Shown: positions 35,690 through 43,470 of the stretch, in pieces
Layout of the letters: each line of letters starts with the position of its first letter
Position numbering within the stretch: the first letter of the stretch is position 1
DNA from: Micavibrio aeruginosavorus_D
Lineage (GTDB): Bacteria > Pseudomonadota > Alphaproteobacteria > Micavibrionales > Micavibrionaceae
Length of the DNA stretch: 64,000 nt
Assembly (NCBI RefSeq): GCF_051245535.1
Contig: NZ_CP195303.1
Location: 682,001 to 746,000, forward strand
Reading direction: 5' to 3'
Program-made: the position numbers and the translations under genes
The notes under the pieces: generated by a model
Seen by the model: the letters and a program-made list of their open reading frames with translations, nothing else
Told to the model about the DNA's origin: nothing
Database searches by the model: none

Positions 35690-36187
35690 ATGTCTGTATG
35701 GAATCGTATTCGCGCGTTTTTTAATAACAGTGCTGCTGAAAAGCCTGCAGTGCGAACTGCACCCGCGGCCCCTGTCGTTGAGGCCCCGGAACCGGTCAAA
35801 CCGAAACGTGATATCTATGATTTCTCTGACCTGAACACGCTGCGCATGGATAGCTTCCCCATTCTGGAATGCTATCAGGGCCAAGAGCGTCTTTTTTTAT
35901 CGAATTGCATTGCCAAAGCGCGCACGGGCGGCCCGGATGATGTGTTTGCGTTGGGCAAAGCGCTCCTTGGTTTGATGACGCTGCATTTGGCTGGCACGTC
36001 CCTGAATGGAACCACCCAAAAACAAGCGGGTTTCCTGTTCGAAATCGCTGCGGCGGCGGGACATAAAGACGCCGCCCAACTGGCTCAGGAATGCCGTGAC
36101 CGCCCGCCGATGGAGCCGCCGCATGTCAGAATGTTTATCCTGAAAAAGGACAAATTGGAGCCTTACTCCCCCCGGAACACCCCCTGA
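35690..36187 (+). CDS. Hypothetical protein between zapA and 6S RNA
   Basis: A 165-residue protein. It has a short amphipathic start (SVWNRIRAFFNN), an Ala/Pro/Val linker to about residue 40, then a helical domain with DSFPILECYQGQERLFLSNC and KQAGFLFEIAAAAGHKDAAQLAQEC. The second part resembles a degenerate Sel1/TPR-like helical hairpin, but I cannot assign a family. A signal peptide is not evident. The ATG is 39 bases after zapA; GGGCAGGATC gives a weak ribosome site. Confidence 0.6.
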   Translation: MSVWNRIRAFFNNSAAEKPAVRTAPAAPVVEAPEPVKPKRDIYDFSDLNTLRMDSFPILECYQGQERLFLSNCIAKARTGGPDDVFALGKALLGLMTLHLAGTSLNGTTQKQAGFLFEIAAAAGHKDAAQLAQECRDRPPMEPPHVRMFILKKDKLEPYSPRNTP

Positions 36188-36284
36188 GAAGAGTTGCGGG
36201 CGATGCCCGAGGGCTCTAATTGCCTGTTTTTACGGTGAAACGGGCTGATCCCTTAGAAAGTTATGGTTTTTCGCCATTTTCTTC

Positions 36285-36290
36285 TATAAT
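36285..36290 (+). promoter_or_regulatory. -10 box of the 6S RNA promoter
   Basis: A perfect TATAAT seven bases before the predicted 5' end of 6S RNA. A clear -35 box is not obvious at 17 bases upstream. Confidence 0.7.
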
Positions 36291-36296
36291 CATAGG

Positions 36297-36475
36297 TAGG
36301 CAAAAGGACCGCTGGGGCTCTCGAGTACACCTTAATCCCTCGGGCCGATAGTCTTTTCGCGCGGGTGCTGCCTCTGTCCGGACCGTGGTCTGGTTATGTG
36401 GTGCCCAACCTGGTGAGTTGGGCCAGTAGCGGATAAGATGCATGTGCACGGTTCGTCTGGCACCTTTTGCTCCTT
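36297..36475 (+). ncRNA. ssrS: 6S RNA
   Basis: A noncoding span of about 180 bases between zapA and the 5-formyltetrahydrofolate cyclo-ligase gene, the standard proteobacterial place for ssrS. A closing stem GGCAAAAGG/CCTTTTGC (36299-36307 and 36463-36470) joins the ends. GGGCCGATAGTCTTTT (about 36342-36357) resembles the GAGCCGATATTT segment of E. coli 6S RNA. A 3'-side hairpin GCCCAAC/GTTGGGC (36403-36409 and 36417-36423) matches the bubble-region hairpin. TATAAT precedes it. 6S RNA mimics an open promoter and binds the housekeeping RNA polymerase in stationary phase. End points are estimates. Confidence 0.88.
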
Positions 36476-36506
36476 TCTTTTCACTTTCTGACGCCTGATC
36501 CTTCTC

Positions 36507-37085
36507 ATGACTGACAATCCCAAGGATAGTATGCGCCGCGAAGCGAAGCGCCACCGTGACCGGATTGATCTGGTCGACGGGGATGCCGATGCGGCAGCCG
36601 ATTTGTTCATGGAAACAATCGCGCCGAAGCCGGGCCAAATCATCGCCCTGTACTGGCCCAAGGGGCGCGAATTCGATACATTGCCATTGATGGAACGGCT
36701 GCTAGCTGCGGGGATCATCTGTGCCTTGCCCGTGGTGATGAAGGATGAATGGCTGTTGCGCTTTGTTGCGTGGGGCGATGGTGACGCGCTGGTTGATGGT
36801 CCGTATGGATTGAAACAACCGCCCATTGATGCCAATACGGCTTTTATTGACCCGGATATTTTCATCGTGCCGCTGCTGGCTTTTGACCAGCGCGGAAACC
36901 GTTTGGGATATGGCGGCGGATATTATGATGAAACGCTGCGCCATTACCGCGATATGAAAGATGTTATCGCCGTTGGGTACGGATATGCGGAGCAGGCGGT
37001 GCTGTTCAACCTGCCCGTCGAAGACCACGACCAGAAACTGGATTACATGATTACACCGCGCACGGTGCGGCGTTTTACGGCTTAA
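36507..37085 (+). CDS. fau: 5-formyltetrahydrofolate cyclo-ligase
   Basis: Converts 5-formyl-THF to 5,10-methenyl-THF using ATP. The 192 residues include KPGQIIALYWPKGREFDT (about 41) and the family signature PLLAFDQRGNRLGYGGGYYDE (about 124-144) with the ATP/substrate-binding glycines. The place directly after 6S RNA is the classical ssrS-ygfA arrangement, and the two may be cotranscribed with processing. The YmdB-type gene starts 16 bases after its stop. Confidence 0.92.
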   Translation: MTDNPKDSMRREAKRHRDRIDLVDGDADAAADLFMETIAPKPGQIIALYWPKGREFDTLPLMERLLAAGIICALPVVMKDEWLLRFVAWGDGDALVDGPYGLKQPPIDANTAFIDPDIFIVPLLAFDQRGNRLGYGGGYYDETLRHYRDMKDVIAVGYGYAEQAVLFNLPVEDHDQKLDYMITPRTVRRFTA

Positions 37086-37101
37086 GAAGAAAGAATCAAC
37101 A

Positions 37102-37920
37102 ATGCGTATTTTATTTATCGGTGATGTGTACGGACGAACAGGGCGTGATGCGCTGGCCAAGCATTTGCCGACATTGCGGGAAAAGCTGAAACCCGATGTC
37201 GTGATTGTGAACGGCGAAAACGCCGCGCACGGCATTGGCATTACCGAATCCATCTGCAAAGAATTTTACGGGATTGGCACCGATGTCATCACCACGGGCA
37301 ATCATGTGTGGGACCAGCGCGAAATTATTTCCTATATCGACCGTGATCCGAAATTGTTGCGCCCGCTGAACTTTCCAAAGGGCACACCGGGCAAGGGGGC
37401 GTATAAACACACGCTGCCCGATGGACGCACCATTCTGGTCGTCAATGCCATGGCGCGGATTTTTATGGACCCGCTGGATTGCCCGTTTGTGGCGATGAAT
37501 GAATTGATCAATTCTTACCGCATGGGGCCGGGCGGCGTGAACGCTATTCTGCTCGACTTCCACGGCGAAGCGACCAGTGAAAAAATGGCCATGGGTCACC
37601 ATCTGGATGGTCGCGTGTCGGTGGTTGTCGGCACGCATACCCATGTGCCCACGGCAGACGTACAAATTTTCAACGGCGGCACTGCATACCAATCCGACGC
37701 GGGCATGACCGGCGATTACGACAGTATTATTGGCGTGCGCAAAGACATTCCCATTGGCCGTTTCATCCGCAAAATGTACACGGAAAAATTCGCCCCGACG
37801 GATGGCGAAGCTACAGTGTGTGGGTTATTCGTTGAAACGGATGATCGCAACGGCTGGGCTAAAAATGCAGGCGCAGTTCGCATCGGCCCGCGATTGAAGG
37901 AAGAGATTCCGACGTTTTAA
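37102..37920 (+). CDS. TIGR00282/YmdB-type metallophosphodiesterase
   Basis: A 272-residue calcineurin-like enzyme with the metal-ligand series FIGDVYGRTGRDAL (start), VNGENAAHG (about 34), TTGNHVWDQ (about 66) and VVVGTHTHVPTAD (about 175). Bacillus YmdB, of the same family, hydrolyses 2',3'-cyclic nucleotides and affects biofilm and mRNA turnover; the role in this organism is unknown. It follows fau by 16 bases with AGAAAGAAT as a weak ribosome site, so it belongs to the same operon. Confidence 0.9.
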   Translation: MRILFIGDVYGRTGRDALAKHLPTLREKLKPDVVIVNGENAAHGIGITESICKEFYGIGTDVITTGNHVWDQREIISYIDRDPKLLRPLNFPKGTPGKGAYKHTLPDGRTILVVNAMARIFMDPLDCPFVAMNELINSYRMGPGGVNAILLDFHGEATSEKMAMGHHLDGRVSVVVGTHTHVPTADVQIFNGGTAYQSDAGMTGDYDSIIGVRKDIPIGRFIRKMYTEKFAPTDGEATVCGLFVETDDRNGWAKNAGAVRIGPRLKEEIPTF

Positions 37921-37935
37921 GCGCAACCGTTATTT

Positions 37936-38003
37936 GTCATCCCGGCGAAGGCCGGGATCTTCCAGACATAAGGGATGAAGACCCCGGCCTTCGCCGGGGT
38001 GAC
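37936..38003. repeat. Palindromic intergenic element, copy 3
   Basis: The left arm, starting GTCATCCCGGCGAAGGCCGG, and the right arm, ending CCTTCGCCGGGGTGAC, enclose about 25 bases. It lies between two convergent genes, where it may also act as a terminator. Confidence 0.9.
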
Positions 38004-38013
38004 GATTGGTGAT

Positions 38014-38580
38014 TTAAACCCGATTGATATAATCCAAATCCACCCCATGCCGTTCCGGATGTTTGTCAAAATACCGGGCACAGGCATCGTTGAGGGCGTC
38101 GATCAATTCGTCCCCCTGTTTTCCGCCATGGCCCGTCATACCACCCAGAATAATGGCCCGGATGGTGGCGTGGAAGGCGGTGACGATTTCCATGGCGTCG
38201 GGGTCAGCGTTTTCGATGACCTCCAGGAATTGCACAAGACGGTCGGAAATACTGGTGATCAAGGCGTAATGGAACATGCCGCCATTGGCCTTTAGCTGCA
38301 TCACAGGATAGATCACGCCGGCGATTAATTCTTCCGGGTCATCGCTGGGTTTGCGGGCTTTGACACGGTCGATGCCCTTCATCAGGGAGGCCAGATAAAT
38401 TTCCGCCAGCGGTGCAAAATCAACCGGGTTGTTTTCCAGCAGGGTTTGCGCTTTCTCCAGAATGTCATCACCAATGCCGCCCGTGCCGACTTTTTCTTTC
38501 AGCAGGTTTGGTGGGCGGATAAACTCCGCTTTGCGACGTTGGGGTTGAGAAAAATGCGGGGTGTTGGCGTTGTTGTCCAT
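38014..38580 (-). CDS. Conserved hypothetical protein next to a response regulator
   Basis: A 188-residue, mostly helical, acidic protein; no family recognised. Notable stretches are RRKAEFIRPPNLLKEKVG near the start, DFAPLAEIYLASLMKGIDRVK, and DAMEIVTAFHATIRAIILGGMTGHGG. The opening EFIRPPNLLKEKVG segment is likely a conserved signature in alphaproteobacteria (from memory). The response regulator gene lies 21 bases upstream on the same strand, so a signalling role is inferred from the operon. Confidence 0.65.
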   Translation of the reverse strand: MDNNANTPHFSQPQRRKAEFIRPPNLLKEKVGTGGIGDDILEKAQTLLENNPVDFAPLAEIYLASLMKGIDRVKARKPSDDPEELIAGVIYPVMQLKANGGMFHYALITSISDRLVQFLEVIENADPDAMEIVTAFHATIRAIILGGMTGHGGKQGDELIDALNDACARYFDKHPERHGVDLDYINRV

Positions 38581-38601
38581 GGTCGGCCTTCCGCTTAACG
38601 C

Positions 38602-39240
38602 TTAAATAAAATCAATATCTTCGGGACGTAAATCAAAACGGTCGCCTTTGCGCATACCGGCATTTTCGCGGATACGGCGCAGGCTTTCATGCGCATCATT
38701 CACCTGTTGCTGACGCATCGATTGCATCAGAACGGCGCTCGGGTTGTCTGTATCGCGGCGGAATGGGCCGGAATGAACGCCGCTCGGGGCTGCGCGATTA
38801 CGACGACGATCAGGCCCAAAGAAATTGCCCGAGCGCACAAACTGGCGTGGGCGTTCAATCACCTGCGCCAGACGTTTGTACAAATCGCGAGCGTTAAACG
38901 GTTTGACCAGAAATTCGGTAACACCCGCATCCCGGGCCTGCAACACGCGGCGACGTTCGCTGAACCCCGTCATCAGGATCACGGGCACATACGGGTTCGG
39001 GCTTTTTGGATCATTGCGGATTTTGCGGGTGAAGGTGATGCCGTCCACCGGCTTCATCATCCAGTCGGCAATGACCATGTCCGGGTTATATTTGCAAAAT
39101 TGGTCAAAACCGGATTCGCCGTTCGGGGCGCTGATCACCGTGCCAACGCCAAAGGTGGTCAGCAAGGCCTTGGTAATTTCCAGCATCGGCTGGTTGTCTT
39201 CGACAACCAGAATGGTGATGCGGTTAAGCTGATACGTCAT
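38602..39240 (-). CDS. Single-receiver response regulator with basic C-terminal extension
   Basis: A 212-residue protein. Residues 8-125 are a receiver domain with acidic pair ED (14-15), phosphoacceptor Asp59 in MVIADWMM, the Thr of MTGFSERR, and Lys in FLVKPFNARDL. After this there is no DNA-binding domain, only a 75-residue Arg-rich, probably disordered tail (FFGPDRRRNRAAP, GPFRRDTDNPSAVLMQSMRQQ). It therefore probably acts by protein contact, CheY-like. The start at 39240 precedes the domain by seven residues. It forms an operon with the hypothetical gene downstream. No histidine kinase is in the window. Confidence 0.85.
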   Translation of the reverse strand: MTYQLNRITILVVEDNQPMLEITKALLTTFGVGTVISAPNGESGFDQFCKYNPDMVIADWMMKPVDGITFTRKIRNDPKSPNPYVPVILMTGFSERRRVLQARDAGVTEFLVKPFNARDLYKRLAQVIERPRQFVRSGNFFGPDRRRNRAAPSGVHSGPFRRDTDNPSAVLMQSMRQQQVNDAHESLRRIRENAGMRKGDRFDLRPEDIDFI

Positions 39241-39515
39241 GATTTGACCGCTTGTCGTATGGTTTTGGCGTGAATGTGAAGATACCCGGCCCACTTCTCC
39301 CTTTATCTTAAAGGGGTTAGCTTGCCAGAGATTTAACGATTACGGAAAACAGGAACGCGGCACACAGAAAATCGTACCACATTTGTGTGGGTTGGCAAAC
39401 GTGCTATTCTGAAAGGGCCTTGCGAAAGGCGCGGGAATCCGGCATTTTTGGCCGTTTCCGGTGATCCGGATTCTCTTTTTGTTCACGGTCTGAAACCCCC
39501 AATAAAGATACGCAC

Positions 39516-40268
39516 ATGGCAGGTCATTCCCAGTTTAAAAATATTATGCACCGCAAGGGTCGTCAGGACGCCAAGCGGGCCAAAGTCTTCACAAAAATCG
39601 GACGCGAGATCATCGTTGCCGTGAAGGGCAGCGGCCCGGACCCGGCGATGAACCCGCGTTTGCGGGCCGCCATGTTGTGGGCGCGTGAAGAAAACATGCC
39701 GAACGACCGCATCAAACGCGCGATTGACAGTGCGATGGGCGTGGGCGCGGATGATAACTACGAAGAAATCCGTTACGAAGGCTACGGCCCGGGCGGCGTT
39801 GCCATCGTGGTTGAGGCCTTGACCAACAACCGCAACCGCACGGCGGGCGATGTGCGCGCCACGTTCTCTAAATACGGCGGCAATCTGGGTGAAACCAATT
39901 CGGTCAGCTTTATGTTCGACCATGTCGGCCAGATTTTATACCCGGCCAAAACGGCCAGCGCCGATGCCATGTTCGAAGCCGCCGTTGAATGCGGCGCCGA
40001 AAATTGTGAAAGCACCGAAGAGAACCATGAAATCACATGCCAGCCGGATGATTTTGCGGCTGTGCGTGATGCGTTGGAAGAAAAACTGGGCGCGCCGGAG
40101 AAATCCGCACTGGTCTGGAAACCCAACGTGATGGCTGAGGTCAACGAAGATCAGGCGAAAATGCTCCTGAAGCTTCTCGACGTGCTGGAAGACAATGATG
40201 ACGTGCAAAACGTCACCACCAACTTCGAAGTGTCCGACGAAATCATGGAGCGTTTGCTCGCGTCTTAA
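39516..40268 (+). CDS. yebC: YebC/PmpR-family protein
   Basis: A 250-residue protein with the strict YebC start AGHSQFKNIMHRKGRQDAKRAK, the central YEGYGPGGVAIVVEALTNNRNRTA and GGNLGETNSVSFMF. The long-used name is transcriptional regulator; recent work on the family points to translation factors helping ribosomes at proline stretches (general family knowledge). It is 17 bases upstream of ruvC, the usual yebC-ruvC linkage. The eight-proline run in PopZ of this genome would be a natural client (inference). Confidence 0.93.
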   Translation: MAGHSQFKNIMHRKGRQDAKRAKVFTKIGREIIVAVKGSGPDPAMNPRLRAAMLWAREENMPNDRIKRAIDSAMGVGADDNYEEIRYEGYGPGGVAIVVEALTNNRNRTAGDVRATFSKYGGNLGETNSVSFMFDHVGQILYPAKTASADAMFEAAVECGAENCESTEENHEITCQPDDFAAVRDALEEKLGAPEKSALVWKPNVMAEVNEDQAKMLLKLLDVLEDNDDVQNVTTNFEVSDEIMERLLAS

Positions 40269-40285
40269 ACCGGAAGGGATACCGC

Positions 40286-40795
40286 ATGCGTATTTTGGGC
40301 ATTGATCCGGGTTTGCAACGCACCGGGTGGGGCGTGATCGAAGCCGAGGGCAATCGTCTGCAATATATCGCGTGCGGCACCATCGCAACCAATCCCACAT
40401 TGTCCACCGCCGAACGGCTGGCGGAAATTGATGCGGGTTTGGTAGCGGCCATCAATACATGGACACCGGACAGTGCGGCGATCGAAGAAACCTTCGTCAA
40501 TCGCAACCCGGCGTCAGCCTTGAAGTTGGGCGTAGCCCGCGGTGCGGCCATGGTGGTTCCTGCGCGGATGGGTTTGTCGGTTGGGGAATACCCGGCCAAT
40601 CTGGTGAAAAAATCTGTGGTTGGCACCGGCCATGCGACCAAGGACCAAATCGGCATGATGATCCGCACCTTGTTGCCCTCTGCCGGTAAAATGGGCGCGG
40701 ATGCGGCGGATGCCTTGGCCATTGCCATTTGCCACGCCCACCATTATTCCAGCCGCCAAAAAATGGGCGGCATTATGAATGGCGGGGTACGATAA
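40286..40795 (+). CDS. ruvC: Holliday junction endonuclease RuvC
   Basis: Resolves Holliday junctions together with RuvAB. The 169 residues contain the four acidic catalytic residues in their usual settings: ILGIDPGLQRTGWG (Asp7), IEETFVNRNP (Glu), and the C-terminal GADAADALAIAICHAHHY with two Asp. CGGAAGGGAT precedes the ATG. It lies between yebC and ruvA, but a palindromic element and a GIY-YIG gene split ruvC from ruvA. Confidence 0.95.
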   Translation: MRILGIDPGLQRTGWGVIEAEGNRLQYIACGTIATNPTLSTAERLAEIDAGLVAAINTWTPDSAAIEETFVNRNPASALKLGVARGAAMVVPARMGLSVGEYPANLVKKSVVGTGHATKDQIGMMIRTLLPSAGKMGADAADALAIAICHAHHYSSRQKMGGIMNGGVR

Positions 40796-40801
40796 AACAC
40801 T

Positions 40802-40897
40802 GTCATGCCCGCGCAGGCGGGCATCCGGCATTGAATAAAGCGCGCGGCTGTGCCGCGCACATATCAGGGGCCAGACCCCCGCCTGCGCGGGGGTGAC
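40802..40897. repeat. Palindromic intergenic element, copy 4, inside the ruv cluster
   Basis: The left arm begins GTCATGCCCGCGCAGGCGGG and the right arm ends CCTGCGCGGGGGTGAC. A central hairpin GCGCGCGGC-TGT-GCCGCGC sits between them, so this copy has three hairpins. It starts six bases after the ruvC stop and ends 20 bases before the GIY-YIG start. Confidence 0.9.
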
Positions 40898-40917
40898 AAT
40901 TGGGAGAGGATGTAAGT

Positions 40918-41208
40918 TTGGAACGTAAAAATTTCTGTGTTTACATTCTTGCCAAGGGACGAAATCAGACATTCTACGTTGGTGTGACATCGGACTTAAA
41001 AAAACGCATATGGCAGCACAAGAATGAAATCGCCGATGGGTTTACAAAAGAATATGGTTTGAAGACATTGGTCTATTACGAAGTGTTTGACGATGTAGAA
41101 CAAGCTATCTTGCGCGAGAAGCGTCTGAAAAAATGGAACCGCACGTGGAAGATGCGGGTTGTGGAAGAAATGAACCCGGATTGGAAAGATTTGTATGATG
41201 ATCTGTGA
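40918..41208 (+). CDS. GIY-YIG nuclease-domain protein inside the ruv cluster
   Basis: A 96-residue single-domain GIY-YIG protein: CVYILAKG and FYVGVTSD as the paired motif, catalytic Arg in LKKRIWQHK, metal Glu in AILREKRLKKWNR, Asn in EMNPDWKDLYDD. This is the short kind with the KRLKKWNR signature. The start is probably TTG at 40918, with GGGAGAGGA seven bases upstream. It is more AT-rich than ruvC or ruvA. It lies 20 bases after a palindromic element and 21 bases before ruvA, so it interrupts an otherwise standard ruvCAB order and looks like an insertion. Confidence 0.87.
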   Translation: MERKNFCVYILAKGRNQTFYVGVTSDLKKRIWQHKNEIADGFTKEYGLKTLVYYEVFDDVEQAILREKRLKKWNRTWKMRVVEEMNPDWKDLYDDL

Positions 41209-41229
41209 TGCTAAATCGGGAGGCGTACG

Positions 41230-41868
41230 ATGATCGCAAAACTCAGCGGTATTCTGGATTCTGTTGCGCTCGATTGTTTGATTATCGATTGTGGCGGCGT
41301 GGGATATCAGGTGTTTGCCAGTGGCCGCACGCTGTCCCGCGTGGGCCAGCCGGGTGATCCGGTCAGTGTGTTGATTGATACGCATGTGCGCGAAGATCAT
41401 ATCCACCTATTCGGTTTTTATGACGCGGCGGAACAGGCATGGTTCCGTTTGTTGACCAGCGTGCAGGGTGTTGGTGCAAAAGTCGCATTGGCGATTTTAA
41501 GCGTTTGCCCACCGGACAAGCTGGGTTACGCAATCGCGGCGCAGGATGTCAGCGCGTTGCGCCAAGCCGATGGTGTAGGCCCGAAACTGGCCACGCGTAT
41601 TGCGACGGAATTGAAAGATAAAGCAGGCAAGGTTGACCTGACCCCGATGCGCGGCGCGGTCAAGGCCCCGTCGATGAAGACGGATAAACCCGCCGCCGAT
41701 CAATCCGGTGTGGATGGCGATGCTGTGTCGGCTCTGGTCAATCTTGGCTATGGCCGAGCCGAGGCGTTTGCGGCCATTGCACAATTACGCGCGGCGGGAA
41801 CCGCGAATGATAATAGCAGCCTGCAAGATCTCATCCGTCTGGCGTTGAAGGAATTGTCACAATCATGA
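41230..41868 (+). CDS. ruvA: Holliday junction branch-migration protein RuvA
   Basis: A 212-residue DNA-binding subunit of the RuvAB motor. The OB-fold domain starts MIAKLSGILDSV and contains THVREDHIHLFGF; the two helix-hairpin-helix motifs are in SVQGVGAKVALAILS and ADGVGPKLATRIATELKDK; a flexible linker leads to domain III (VSALVNLGYGRAEAFAAIAQL) that contacts RuvB. Its stop overlaps the ruvB start by four bases. Confidence 0.95.
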   Translation: MIAKLSGILDSVALDCLIIDCGGVGYQVFASGRTLSRVGQPGDPVSVLIDTHVREDHIHLFGFYDAAEQAWFRLLTSVQGVGAKVALAILSVCPPDKLGYAIAAQDVSALRQADGVGPKLATRIATELKDKAGKVDLTPMRGAVKAPSMKTDKPAADQSGVDGDAVSALVNLGYGRAEAFAAIAQLRAAGTANDNSSLQDLIRLALKELSQS

Positions 41869-42905
41869 AACAGGCAACCGAGCGCAACCCGGAACTGGAA
41901 ACCATCAAAACCGAAACCGATGTGGAAGATGCCGCCATCCGCCCCGCACGGTTGGAGGATTTTGTCGGACAAGATAAATTAAAAGACAATCTGCGCGTCT
42001 TTATCGAGTCTGCCAAAGGCCGTGGCGACGCGCTGGACCATGTTCTGTTTTTCGGCCCGCCGGGATTGGGTAAAACCACACTCGCACAAATCGTTGCACG
42101 GGAATTGGGTGTGGGGTTCCGCGCAACATCCGGCCCGGTTATTGCGCGCGCGGGTGATCTGGCCGCAATCCTGACCAATCTGGAACCGCATGATGTATTG
42201 TTCATTGATGAAATTCATCGTTTGAACACCCATGTCGAAGAAGTTTTGTATCCGGCGATGGAAGATCGCAAGCTCGATCTGGTCATCGGCGAGGGGCCAG
42301 CGGCCCGGTCGGTGCAGATTGATCTGCCGCCCTTCACCCTGATCGGGGCGACAACGCGCAGCGGGATGATTTCAAACCCGTTGCGGGATCGTTTCGGCAT
42401 TCCGCTCCGTCTGGAATTTTATGAAGCGAAGGATTTGTGCCGTATCGTTGCGCGCACAGCCGGAATTTTGAATATGAATTTGGCCGATGATGGCGCGATG
42501 GAAATTGCACGCCGGTCCCGTGGTACGCCGCGTATCGCCGGGCGTTTAACACGCCGTGTGCGTGATTTCGCACATGTATCCGGGGCAGGGCGTATTGATG
42601 CGAAAGCGGCAGATGCCGCACTTCAGCGTCTTGATGTTGATGCGCAAGGGCTGGATGGAATGGATCGCCGTTACTTAACTTGCATCGCCGATAATTACGG
42701 CGGCGGCCCGGTTGGCGTTGATACGCTGGCGGCGGCGTTGTCGGACCAACGTGACGTGATCGAAGATGTGATCGAACCGTATTTGATGCAGCAAGGGTTT
42801 GTCCAACGCACGCCGCGTGGCCGGATGTTGGCGGAGAAGGGCTACGCCTATCTCGGCCTGACACCGAAGAAGCCGTTGCAGGTCGATTTGTTGGATGAGG
42901 CCTAA
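41865..42905 (+). CDS. ruvB: Holliday junction helicase RuvB
   Basis: A 346-residue AAA+ motor that drives branch migration. N-terminal RPARLEDFVGQDKLKDNL, Walker A FFGPPGLGKTTLAQ (about 61-74), Walker B VLFIDEIHRLN (about 112), sensor 1 IGATTRSG, the RuvB family RDRFGIPLRLEFY, and the C-terminal winged helix ending QRTPRGRMLAEKGYAYLG. ATGA overlap couples its translation to ruvA. A palindromic element separates it from ybgC. Confidence 0.96.
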   Translation: MKQATERNPELETIKTETDVEDAAIRPARLEDFVGQDKLKDNLRVFIESAKGRGDALDHVLFFGPPGLGKTTLAQIVARELGVGFRATSGPVIARAGDLAAILTNLEPHDVLFIDEIHRLNTHVEEVLYPAMEDRKLDLVIGEGPAARSVQIDLPPFTLIGATTRSGMISNPLRDRFGIPLRLEFYEAKDLCRIVARTAGILNMNLADDGAMEIARRSRGTPRIAGRLTRRVRDFAHVSGAGRIDAKAADAALQRLDVDAQGLDGMDRRYLTCIADNYGGGPVGVDTLAAALSDQRDVIEDVIEPYLMQQGFVQRTPRGRMLAEKGYAYLGLTPKKPLQVDLLDEA

Positions 42906-42937
42906 GCTATGGTTTTCGGGCGCAGCTTTTCCTTTTC

Positions 42938-43003
42938 GTCATTCCGGCGAAGGCCGGAATCCATACGATCTATTCCATGGATACCGGCCTTCGCCGGTAT
43001 GAC
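42938..43003. repeat. Palindromic intergenic element, copy 5
   Basis: The arms GTCATTCCGGCGAAGGCCGG and CCGGCCTTCGCCGGTATGAC enclose about 25 bases. It lies between ruvB and ybgC. Confidence 0.92.
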
Positions 43004-43023
43004 GGATGGTTGGGGAATAAACT

Positions 43024-43470
43024 ATGGCCGCACATGAAATCACCGCCCGCGTGTATTACGAAGACACCGATGCCGGCGGCGTGGTGTTTTACGGCAACTA
43101 CATGAAATTTGCCGAACGGGGCAGGACGGAATTGCTCCGCGCCATTGGGTTTGAGAACAGCACGCTAGCCCGCGAAGCCGGGGTTTTGTTCGTTGTCCGC
43201 CGAATCACGGCCGAATATATGAAACCCGCCCGGCTGGATGACCTTTTGACTATAAAAACCGCCTTAAAAAAGGTGAATAACGCCAGTTTTGAGATGTTTC
43301 AGTCGATTTTTTGCCAGAATCAGATGATATTCTCCATGGACGTAACGCTGGTAACCATCAATATGGATGGCAAGCCGGTCCGCCTGCCCGATGATCTTCG
43401 GGATAAACTATCCAATTTTTCTGTTTTAAGGATGAATGACGATGACACAAGCTGTCGAACGCGCTGTTGA
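43024..43470 (+). CDS. ybgC: Tol-Pal-associated acyl-CoA thioesterase
   Basis: A 148-residue hotdog-fold thioesterase of the YbgC type: VYYEDTDAGGVVFYGNYMKFAERGRTELL (the catalytic Asp is in EDTDAGG), then a typical ITAEYMKPARLDDLL. In E. coli it hydrolyses acyl-CoA/ACP and associates with phospholipid synthesis; it opens the tol operon. Its 3' end runs 29 bases into tolQ in another frame, so the two are likely translationally coupled. Confidence 0.92.
   Translation: MAAHEITARVYYEDTDAGGVVFYGNYMKFAERGRTELLRAIGFENSTLAREAGVLFVVRRITAEYMKPARLDDLLTIKTALKKVNNASFEMFQSIFCQNQMIFSMDVTLVTINMDGKPVRLPDDLRDKLSNFSVLRMNDDDTSCRTRC

Noticed and set aside
32613..43003. The repeated palindromes as a CRISPR array
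   Set aside because: Copies are kilobases apart in different gaps, are inverted repeats with variable centres, and have no regular spacers or cas genes.
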